In this document: positions 7,396-14,662 of the stretch, piece after piece
Layout: the number at the start of each line of letters is the position of its first letter
Position numbering within the stretch: position 1 is the first letter of the stretch
Assembly (NCBI RefSeq): GCF_900148515.1
Contig: NZ_FRXN01000005.1
Coordinates: 1-64,000 of the forward strand
Source: Algoriphagus zhangzhouensis
GTDB lineage: Bacteria > Bacteroidota > Bacteroidia > Cytophagales > Cyclobacteriaceae
Direction of reading: 5' to 3'
Length of the DNA stretch: 64,000 bases
Translations under genes and position numbers: made by a program
The notes under the pieces: generated by a model
The model's input: only the letters and a program-made list of their open reading frames with translations
The model's database searches: none
Told to the model about the DNA's origin: nothing

Positions 7396-8814
7396 ATGGC
7401 TAAAAAGAATCCTCATTTAAATCCTGAAACTTTTCGAGATTCATTAGGTACCGTTAGGGATGATGGCAAGCGATTTTGGGTATATCCCAAAAAAGTATCC
7501 GGAATCTTTTACAAATACAGAACCTACTTATCCTGGGTTTTATTGGCTATTTTATTTGTGGGGCCATTTATTAAAGTTGATGGTAGGCCATGGCTTCTTT
7601 TCAATATTTTCGAAAGGAAGTTTATCATTTTTGGAGCCGTTTTCTGGCCACAGGATACGCACTTGTTGATCTTCCTTCTTCTTATCTTATTTGTATTCAT
7701 TATCCTGTTTACTGTAATTTTTGGAAGGATTTGGTGTGGATGGGCCTGTCCCCAGACTTTGTTTATGGAGATGGTCTTTCGTAAAATCGAATATGTGATA
7801 GAGGGTGATGCGAATAAGCAAAGAGCTTTAAATGAAGGCCCTTGGACCACTGAGAAAATCACCAAAAAGGGGATCAAACTAGTGGTGTTTGGAATTATTT
7901 CTTTGATGATTGGCCATTTGGTCATGGCTTATCTGATCGGGGTAGATCAAGTAAAGCAAATCGTCACACAGCCACCTTCAGAGCACCTGGCAGGATTTAT
8001 TGGCTTGGTGGCTTTTTCTGGGATTTTCATGTTTGTGTTTTCTTGGTTTAGAGAGCAGGCATGCATTGTGGTTTGTCCGTATGGTAGACTTCAGGGAGTT
8101 TTGTTGGATAACAATTCCATCAACGTGATGTACGATTATGTGCGAGGGGAACCAAGAGGTCCTATTCGCAAAAATCAAGTTGCAGAGGCTCCGAAGGGGG
8201 ATTGCGTGGATTGTAATCTTTGCGTTCAGGTTTGTCCGACAGGAATTGATATCCGAAATGGAATCCAAATGGAGTGTGTCAATTGTACCGCCTGTATTGA
8301 TGCCTGTGATGATGTGATGGAGAAAGTGGAAAGACCGAAAGGATTGATCAGGTATGCATCTGAAAATAGTATTCAGGAAGGTTTCCAAGAACTATTTACT
8401 GGCCGGGTCAAAGCCTATTCCATAGTATTGGTACTATTGATTGCGGGTTTCATTTCATTGATTGCAACACGTGATGAATTGTCTGCTACGATAACCAGAT
8501 TTCCTGGGATGACTTATCAGATGAGGGATAATGGGACTGTTTCCAATTTGTATCAGATTACCTTGATCAATAAAACTTTTAAACCTCAAACTGTAGATTT
8601 GAAGTCTTTAGTGCCTGGCTTTGAAGTAGAAATGGTTGGGGATCAACATTGGGTTTTGGAACCTCAATCCAAGGTGGAAGGAAGATTCTTTTTGGTGAAG
8701 AATCAAAATGAAGTACTTACTCCACAACAAAAAGTGAATCTATCATTACTCCATAATGGAGAAGAAATTGATGAAATCAATACGAGTTTTATGGCACCTG
8801 TAGCTACTAAATAA
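7396..8814 (+). CDS. ccoG: Cytochrome c oxidase accessory protein CcoG (FixG/RdxA)
   Basis: A 472-residue membrane protein with two 4Fe-4S clusters, linked in other bacteria to copper reduction for cbb3 assembly. Membrane helices lie near 40-58, 85-110, 155-180 and 195-215. Cysteine motifs are WCGWACPQ and ACIVVCPYG, then the ferredoxin set CVDCNLCVQVCP and CVNCTACIDAC. A further helix near 340-358 leads to a periplasmic Ig-like FixG C-terminal domain. It lies 47 bases after ccoP, behind a strong hairpin, and seven bases before ccoH. Confidence 0.95.
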   Translation: MAKKNPHLNPETFRDSLGTVRDDGKRFWVYPKKVSGIFYKYRTYLSWVLLAILFVGPFIKVDGRPWLLFNIFERKFIIFGAVFWPQDTHLLIFLLLILFVFIILFTVIFGRIWCGWACPQTLFMEMVFRKIEYVIEGDANKQRALNEGPWTTEKITKKGIKLVVFGIISLMIGHLVMAYLIGVDQVKQIVTQPPSEHLAGFIGLVAFSGIFMFVFSWFREQACIVVCPYGRLQGVLLDNNSINVMYDYVRGEPRGPIRKNQVAEAPKGDCVDCNLCVQVCPTGIDIRNGIQMECVNCTACIDACDDVMEKVERPKGLIRYASENSIQEGFQELFTGRVKAYSIVLVLLIAGFISLIATRDELSATITRFPGMTYQMRDNGTVSNLYQITLINKTFKPQTVDLKSLVPGFEVEMVGDQHWVLEPQSKVEGRFFLVKNQNEVLTPQQKVNLSLLHNGEEIDEINTSFMAPVATK

Positions 8815-8820
8815 TTTACT

Positions 8821-9246
8821 ATGAACTGGGGAAAAGGAATTGTTATCACATTTATTGCCTTCATTGCCATCATGGTTACCATGGTAATTATCTCTGTCCG
8901 AATGGAAGGGATTGAGCTAGTGACGGAAAACTATTATGAGGAGGAAATTAAATATCAAGAGCAAATCGATAAGGAAGTTTCCACATTAGCATTAGATAGG
9001 GAAGCCCTGAAGTTCGATGGAAGCACAAAAGCCTTGATACTGGATTTGCCAATCGGTGCAAAAGGCACTTTGAATTTGTTTAGACCATCTGATATTGAAT
9101 TGGATCAGGAGCTGCCAGTAGAGATTTTGGAAGCTGGTGAAAAGTCTGTTTATATCGGTGATTTGAAAGCTGGGTATTGGAAAGTTCAATTGAGCTGGGA
9201 GGAAAACGGAGAATCTTACTATCAAGAGAAAAAAATCAACTTGTAA
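8821..9246 (+). CDS. ccoH: FixH/CcoH family assembly protein
   Basis: A 141-residue protein with one N-terminal membrane helix (about 7-26) and a periplasmic beta-rich domain ending in a GYWKVQLSWEENG-type strand typical of FixH. CcoH interacts with CcoN and helps oxidase maturation in other bacteria. Its TAA stop shares one base with the ATG of the next gene. Confidence 0.9.
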   Translation: MNWGKGIVITFIAFIAIMVTMVIISVRMEGIELVTENYYEEEIKYQEQIDKEVSTLALDREALKFDGSTKALILDLPIGAKGTLNLFRPSDIELDQELPVEILEAGEKSVYIGDLKAGYWKVQLSWEENGESYYQEKKINL

Positions 9247-9950
9247 TGATCTGGACAGCATTGGTTTTAGGTTTTCTAGGTTCATTCCACTGTGTGGGAA
9301 TGTGCGGACCTATTGCCCTGGCTGTCGGTAATTCAGGTTCAAATCAATTTCTAATTAATAAAATTCTTTACAACCTAGGAAGAAGCGTCACCTATGCATT
9401 GCTTGGATTGATTGTCGGTTCCATTGGGTTCACCTTTTCCATGGCAGGAATCCAACAAGGGTTTTCCATTGCCATAGGTTTGGTCATTATTTTAGTGGCC
9501 ATTGGCGTAAAGGGCTCTGAGAACCTGCTTGGGTATTCTGTTTTTGCGAAGCCAGTCAATTGGGTCAAATCCAAATTGTCTTATTTCCTGAAAATGGGAG
9601 GAAAGGCAGCGTTTTTTGCAACTGGATTGGTTAATGGCCTTTTGCCATGTGGTATGGTTTATTTAGCACTGGTTGCGGCTTTAGGTTTACAAAATCCAAT
9701 TTTAGGAGCTACTTACATGTTCTTCTTCGGAATTGGTACAATTCCATTGCTTTTAGCTTTGATGTACTCAGGTAAGATAATCCCTGCGAAATCTCGTGTC
9801 ACAGTCCAAAAAATAATTCCCTATGTGGGTGTCTTGGTTGGATTGATTTTTATTGTCCGAGGTCTTGGCTTGGGAATTCATGGCTTTAGCCCAGACCTAC
9901 AGGTTTTTAACTATGGATCTGAGCAAATAGAAATCACCATGTGTCGATGA
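9246..9950 (+). CDS. SafE/TauE-type (UreH-like) membrane transporter of the cbb3 cluster
   Basis: A 234-residue polytopic protein with about six membrane helices. HCVGMCGPIA near the N terminus and GLLPCGMVYLAL near 130-145 are the hallmark Cys/Met motifs of the SafE-like family found at the end of cco clusters. That family is thought to move metal, probably copper. The ATG at 9246 overlaps the ccoH stop; an upstream in-frame start at 9177 would lie within ccoH and is not needed. It is last in the cco transcription unit and converges with hemN, three bases between the stops. Confidence 0.9.
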   Translation: MIWTALVLGFLGSFHCVGMCGPIALAVGNSGSNQFLINKILYNLGRSVTYALLGLIVGSIGFTFSMAGIQQGFSIAIGLVIILVAIGVKGSENLLGYSVFAKPVNWVKSKLSYFLKMGGKAAFFATGLVNGLLPCGMVYLALVAALGLQNPILGATYMFFFGIGTIPLLLALMYSGKIIPAKSRVTVQKIIPYVGVLVGLIFIVRGLGLGIHGFSPDLQVFNYGSEQIEITMCR

Positions 9951-9953
9951 TCC

Positions 9954-11312
9954 TCAAATCGATTTACTGAAAACCAGTTTTTCGGACTTTTTAGCAATCA
10001 TTCGTAAGTCAAATTGCATACAGATATTTCTGACAACAGCTACTCCCATTTCGGTGATGGAAAGCAACTTATTATTAAAATTCAAAAGTCCTTCCGTTTC
10101 CATATCCCGAATAGTTTCTTGATTCTCAAAAGGAATAGAATCCCAGATTTCATCCTCAATTACAGCCTCATGATTGCAAATCAAGTCCAAAATTAACTCC
10201 TTCACTTTGACGTCTAGCTCAGTTAATTGATGACCTTTGATAATGGACCATTCGGAATCTTTAAGCTCTGATTGATAAGTTTCAATCGACTTTGTGTTTT
10301 GGGCATAGCCAATGTGAATATCTGAAATACTACTTGCGCCAAGCCCTAAAAGTATTTTGGAAGGAGAGGTAGTGTATCCCATGAAGTTTCGGTGAAGTTC
10401 TCCTTCTTCTTTGGCAAGATTCAAGCTGTCATTCGGCTTGGCAAAGTGATCCATTCCAATTTCTACATAGCCCATTTGAAGTAGCATTTCCTTGCCGAAT
10501 TCATACATCTCTCTTTTCTCTAATTCGTTTGGAAGGTCCTTTTCATAGCTTTTTTGTGCTGGAAAAGAACTAGGCACATGAGCATACGAATAGAAAGCTA
10601 TCCTGTCCGGCTGAAGAGACTTTACAGCTTCAAATGTCTCAGTCATTGTGCAGATAGTTTGAAATGGCAACCCGTAGATCAGATCGAAATTGATCGATTG
10701 ATATCTTAGTTCCCGAGCATTAAAAACAGCTTTTTCTACAGATTCTAGCGGTTGAATTCTATGAATTGCTTTTTGAACTTGTGGATCGAAATCCTGAATA
10801 CCATAGCTGACTCGGTCAAAACCAAGTTCGGCCAAGTTTTCCAAATGAGAATAGCTTGTATTGTTTGGATGTCCTTCGAAACTGAATTCTTTGTTCGGAA
10901 GTACTTCACAATCATCGATGATTGTACCTAGCAAGAAGTATAGATTGTCGGGAGAGAAAAATGTTGGAGTTCCCCCGCCCAAATGAATACCCGCCAATTT
11001 GGGCTTTTCTCCCAAGATTTTTAGATACTTGTTCCATTCATTGAGCAATGCTAAAATATATGGGTATTCTACTCCATGGTTTTTGGTGATCCGTTTGTTA
11101 CAGCCGCAATAGGTGCAAAGACTTTCACAAAAGGGAAGGTGAATGTAAAGTGTGATTCCTTCCTCTTTTCCATAAAGTTGAAATGCTTTTTCAACAAGAC
11201 CTTCCCAGGATTTTCCATCCACATTGTTTTCCCAAAGGGGAACAGTAGGATAGCTAGTATATCTAGGAGCTGGAGTATTGTATTTTTGGATCAGTTCAGG
11301 GCTCAACTTCAT
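9954..11312 (-). CDS. hemN: Oxygen-independent coproporphyrinogen III oxidase
   Basis: A 452-residue radical SAM enzyme that converts coproporphyrinogen III to protoporphyrinogen IX without oxygen. The iron-sulfur motif CESLCTYCGC places ligands at C62, C66 and C69, with a fourth conserved cysteine at C71 as in true HemN. GGGTPTF and the HemN C-terminal domain follow. Supplying heme beside a heme-rich cbb3 cluster makes sense. An FNR-type dyad lies at 11381-11394, about 75 bases before the start. Confidence 0.95.
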   Translation of the reverse strand: MKLSPELIQKYNTPAPRYTSYPTVPLWENNVDGKSWEGLVEKAFQLYGKEEGITLYIHLPFCESLCTYCGCNKRITKNHGVEYPYILALLNEWNKYLKILGEKPKLAGIHLGGGTPTFFSPDNLYFLLGTIIDDCEVLPNKEFSFEGHPNNTSYSHLENLAELGFDRVSYGIQDFDPQVQKAIHRIQPLESVEKAVFNARELRYQSINFDLIYGLPFQTICTMTETFEAVKSLQPDRIAFYSYAHVPSSFPAQKSYEKDLPNELEKREMYEFGKEMLLQMGYVEIGMDHFAKPNDSLNLAKEEGELHRNFMGYTTSPSKILLGLGASSISDIHIGYAQNTKSIETYQSELKDSEWSIIKGHQLTELDVKVKELILDLICNHEAVIEDEIWDSIPFENQETIRDMETEGLLNFNNKLLSITEMGVAVVRNICMQFDLRMIAKKSEKLVFSKSI

Positions 11313-11380
11313 AGCAATCTTCTTTTTACAAAGATCAACTTGCTAATCGCTGAAAGTCTTGACCTAAATAAGCTTAAAAG

Positions 11381-11394
11381 CTGATTTTAATCAG
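11381..11394 (-). promoter_or_regulatory. FNR-type dyad before hemN
   Basis: CTGATTTTAATCAG is a perfect 14-bp dyad with TGAT-N4-ATCA core, the closest match in this window to a classical FNR site. With class II spacing the start site would fall near 11346, about 35 bases before the hemN ATG. The same symmetry followed by CTTTT on the minus strand could also act as a weak terminator for the batA gene. Confidence 0.55.
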
Positions 11395-11412
11395 GAATAT
11401 TTAAGCAGAGCT

Positions 11413-12456
11413 TTAATCCAGAAGGAAATTATTGAGGAAGCTACTCTTCATAGTCATCCAGAAGAAGAACAATAGAATTCCCCAGAAAAGATAAACCCGA
11501 TAATAATCTGTGGTCTCTCTATATCGGTTTTCTTCCACCTCTGTCTTCTCCATGATATCTATTTGATCAAAAATATTCTGAAGTGCATTTCCATCGGATG
11601 CCCGGAAAAACTCAGCATCAGTCGATTTCGCAATTTCTCGGAGCGTAGTTTCATCTAAGTAGCTTTCTACCATCTGAGGTCTACCAAAAAAGTCCGTTCC
11701 ATACGGTACCATGCCGTCTTTACCAACAGCGATAGTATAAATTTTAATACCCAAGGCAGAAGCCAGTTGAGCGGCAAACATCGGATCTACGTTCCCTGCA
11801 TTGCTTTCACCATCACTTAAAAGGATCATGACCTTGGAAACAGATTCTGCTTCTTTCATTCGGTTGGTTCCGGCAGCTATAGCGGAACCTATGGCAGTAC
11901 CTTTCGCTTCCATCATATCGAAGGAAATCTCGCTGATCAGATCTGTCAGTAGCTTGTAATCATTGGTCAGAGGAGCTAAGGAATAAGCTTCACCGGCGAA
12001 AACTACCATGCCGATCCTGTCACCCATTCTACCGTTGATAAAGTCAATTGCGGTTGCTTTGGCAGCTTCAAGACGATTTGGGGTGAAGTCCTGCAAATCC
12101 ATGGATTCCGAAATGTCCATCACCAACATGATGTCAATCCCCTCCGTGTATTGTTCTACTCGCTCGTTACTTCTCTGAGGTCTGGCAAGTGCTATAATGA
12201 TCATAGCCAAAGCCAATAAAAAGAAGCCTGTTGGCAATAATCTTAGGTAAGTCCAAGGATTGTTTTGCTTAGCTCTTTTTGGAAGAGAAAGCTCTAAAAC
12301 TGGATTTTTAAGGAATTTGATGAACTTTCGAATGATCATCAACAAAGGGATAATCCAAATCAAATTCAAAAGGATCGGGTTTTCCCATTCGTAGGTATTG
12401 AAGGTCTCAGGCAAAAACCAAGACCAGCTGAAGAACTCAGACAGTTGCTCTAGCAT
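11413..12456 (-). CDS. batA: VWA-domain membrane protein BatA
   Basis: A 347-residue protein with N-terminal membrane segments (about 24-42 and 72-90) and one near the C terminus (about 320-337). Between them is a von Willebrand factor A domain. The MIDAS motif DISES is intact and LLSDGESN supplies a further metal-site region. It is the third gene of a minus-strand unit after a DUF58 protein and a BatD-like protein, the standard aerotolerance-operon order, and overlaps its upstream neighbour by 20 bases. The role in Bacteroides aerotolerance is family knowledge; function here is inferred. Confidence 0.88.
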   Translation of the reverse strand: MLEQLSEFFSWSWFLPETFNTYEWENPILLNLIWIIPLLMIIRKFIKFLKNPVLELSLPKRAKQNNPWTYLRLLPTGFFLLALAMIIIALARPQRSNERVEQYTEGIDIMLVMDISESMDLQDFTPNRLEAAKATAIDFINGRMGDRIGMVVFAGEAYSLAPLTNDYKLLTDLISEISFDMMEAKGTAIGSAIAAGTNRMKEAESVSKVMILLSDGESNAGNVDPMFAAQLASALGIKIYTIAVGKDGMVPYGTDFFGRPQMVESYLDETTLREIAKSTDAEFFRASDGNALQNIFDQIDIMEKTEVEENRYRETTDYYRVYLFWGILLFFFWMTMKSSFLNNFLLD

Positions 12457-13333
12457 CCTTGTTTTTGCTTAATTTTTCAACATATTTTTCTTGAGCCACT
12501 TGTAGTAAGTAGTCTGTAGCTTCTTTGATTTCGGCTTTTTTACCGGCATAAATGATCATTTCAACCGCTCTCAAAGAGCTAAAGATTTTCATGTCTCCCA
12601 GCTTTTCTCCAATCTCACTTGAAGTCCATTCTCTGACAGGTAGGCTTGTAAGACTTTCGATATAACCTTTCCAAAGTCCCAGTAGCTCATCTGCAGCTTC
12701 CATGGAGTTTTCTTTTTCCAATTCTGAAGTAGCTTGAGCCCATCTTTTTTGGAATCTACCCCAGCGACGCTTGATTCCTTGCTCAATAAGAATTTTCTTG
12801 ATTTGATCAGCAAACATCCAGTAAAGAGCTCCCAAAATCAGCAGAACAATTACTGCGATTCCTCCAATCAACATCCAATTCCACTTTTTTTCTATGGATT
12901 GATAGACATTGTTTTCTTGGAAAACAGGCTGCTCAGGAATACTGTCAAGTGTCAATTTTAGCTTTAGCTCTGCATCCAAAGGGAAATAAGTGATGCTATC
13001 ATATCTGCTTAATTCAAAAACAGGTAGAGTCAAATAGGAGCTAGGGTCTAACTCAAAATTAGAGACAAAGTAAACTACACTGTCTTGAGTAATACCTTCG
13101 CGAGTATAAGAGGTATAGGTTTTCTTTTCTAAAAGCTCAAATGGAGTAAAATCAAATGTGGAATCCGGGAAAATCAATTGTTTTTCCTGCGGATATTGAG
13201 CTTTTAGGACATAGCCCACACGTTCGCCCAATTTCGCAGAGTCCTGCATGAAATAGGCGTTAACCTGAACTTCCTGCGCAATTGAAGCAAACGAACACAG
13301 AAAGGCAACTATAAAAAGTAATCTTTTAGCCAC
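12437..13333 (-). CDS. Bat-operon membrane protein, BatD-like, function unknown
   Basis: A 298-residue protein with a signal peptide (about 1-19, ending SIAQ), a periplasmic domain, one membrane helix (about 154-174, IGGIAVIVLLILGALYWMF) and a cytosolic helical tail with many Lys and Glu. The periplasmic half looks beta-rich. The gene overlaps DUF58 upstream by eight bases and batA downstream by 20, so the three are translationally coupled. The layout resembles the small middle gene of bacteroidetal Bat operons. I do not recognise a precise family. Confidence 0.85.
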   Translation of the reverse strand: MAKRLLFIVAFLCSFASIAQEVQVNAYFMQDSAKLGERVGYVLKAQYPQEKQLIFPDSTFDFTPFELLEKKTYTSYTREGITQDSVVYFVSNFELDPSSYLTLPVFELSRYDSITYFPLDAELKLKLTLDSIPEQPVFQENNVYQSIEKKWNWMLIGGIAVIVLLILGALYWMFADQIKKILIEQGIKRRWGRFQKRWAQATSELEKENSMEAADELLGLWKGYIESLTSLPVREWTSSEIGEKLGDMKIFSSLRAVEMIIYAGKKAEIKEATDYLLQVAQEKYVEKLSKNKDARATV

Positions 13334-14204
13334 GCTTCATGCTTTTATTTCTGTACTTAAATAATTCAATCAGGGGCATTACAATATCTTGGGTGGTGTC
13401 GATAGCCAAATAGTTAATCTGGTTTTTCTTACAAATTTCTTTCAAATGTTCTCTTTCAGAGGTAAAGGTTTCCGAAATCTTTTTGGAAAAGCTTCCAAAG
13501 GCCGTGTTTACCCAAGTGGTTTTCCCTTTTTCTTTGTCGAAAACAGGAATGATTCCCAAAGCAGGTAAAGCAGATTCTCTAGGGTCAGTCAATTGAATTG
13601 CCACCAAATCATGCTTCTCCGCCAAAGCCCTGAAAGGTCTTTCATAGCCCTCGTCAATAAAATCAGAAATAACCACAATTACACTTCTTTTCTTTACCAA
13701 GTTTAGAGTAAAGGTAAACATTGAATTCAAGTCTGTTTTCAGTGAATTGTTTTCATGATCAAATATTCCCCGGACCATTTTGACTCCTTGCTTTCCTCCT
13801 TTACCCGGAAGGATTATTTTTTCCTTTTGGTCCGAATAACTGATCAATCCGACCTGACTTCCATCAAAAATAGCTGCTAAAGTCAATACCCCTGCAACGA
13901 TCTTTCCTTGATCAATTTTTTTATGACCGGGTTGTCCGATATCCTGAGATCCGGAAATATCCAGCAAAAAGTAAACACATTGGTCTTTATCTTCTTTGAA
14001 AGTCTTAACAAATGTCCCATGCCCTTTTGCAGAAACTTTCCATTCGATGGTCCGTACATCATCACCATATTGGTATGGGCGCAAGTCATCAAACTCTAAA
14101 CCAGAGCCTTTAAAGATGGATTGGTACTCACCTTGCAGGTGATTGTTGGCCACCTTACGGATCATGATTTCGTATTTTCTGAGCTTGCTGAACAGTTGAT
14201 TCAT
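13326..14204 (-). CDS. DUF58 domain protein of the Bat operon
   Basis: A 292-residue soluble protein. FDDLRPYQYGDDVRTIEWKV near residues 38-57 is the DUF58 signature, followed by a VWA-like fold with DISGS at about 97-101. DUF58 proteins normally work with a MoxR AAA ATPase encoded just upstream. Here no moxR precedes it: the upstream gene is the divergent DUF4296 lipoprotein. It is the first gene of the three-gene minus-strand operon. Confidence 0.9.
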   Translation of the reverse strand: MNQLFSKLRKYEIMIRKVANNHLQGEYQSIFKGSGLEFDDLRPYQYGDDVRTIEWKVSAKGHGTFVKTFKEDKDQCVYFLLDISGSQDIGQPGHKKIDQGKIVAGVLTLAAIFDGSQVGLISYSDQKEKIILPGKGGKQGVKMVRGIFDHENNSLKTDLNSMFTFTLNLVKKRSVIVVISDFIDEGYERPFRALAEKHDLVAIQLTDPRESALPALGIIPVFDKEKGKTTWVNTAFGSFSKKISETFTSEREHLKEICKKNQINYLAIDTTQDIVMPLIELFKYRNKSMKRG

Positions 14205-14299
14205 GTATGGGTGATTTGAACGGACTAATTTATAGTACTAAGTCCAATTATAAAATTTCAGTTACAGGAAGGGTAGAGAGAATTTCAGTTAAAAAAACC

Positions 14300-14307
14300 T
14301 AATTTTG
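14300..14307 (+). promoter_or_regulatory. Putative -7 box (TAnnTTTG) before the DUF4296 gene
   Basis: TAATTTTG fits the Bacteroidota -7 consensus but lies only four bases before the GTG start, which would make the message nearly leaderless. No clear -33 TTG is seen. An AATTTCAGTTA direct repeat lies just upstream at 14254-14264 and 14281-14291. Confidence 0.3.
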
Positions 14308-14311
14308 AATT

Positions 14312-14662
14312 GTGAAAAGATTGTTTGCGATTACATGTAGTTTCTTATTGCTTTTTTCATGCAATAATCAGGATACTCCAAAGAATTTGCTTTCGGAGGA
14401 TAAAATGGTCAGTGTCCTTGCCGATATCCATTTGACGGAAGGAATTGCCAGCGCTATGCCGGTTTCCTATGATTCTTCTCAAGTGCTTTACACTTTGTTG
14501 GAGAAAGATGTCTTTGTAAAACATCAAGTAAGCGATTCTCTTTTCACAGAAAGTATGCGCTACTACCTGCAGTACCCAGGCATTATGGATAAAATATACG
14601 CCAGAGTAATTGATACTTTGGTGGTCTGGGAGACAACCCCGATGAGTGAAGAAAACAACTAA
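14312..14662 (+). CDS. DUF4296 family lipoprotein
   Basis: A 116-residue lipoprotein starting at GTG. The signal peptide ends in a lipobox LLFSC with Cys17. The mature part contains MVSVLADIHLTEG, typical of the DUF4296 family. No function is known for the family. No other start codon would keep the signal peptide. Its stop shares bases with the mutS2 ATG, so the two are co-translated. Confidence 0.85.
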   Translation: MKRLFAITCSFLLLFSCNNQDTPKNLLSEDKMVSVLADIHLTEGIASAMPVSYDSSQVLYTLLEKDVFVKHQVSDSLFTESMRYYLQYPGIMDKIYARVIDTLVVWETTPMSEENN

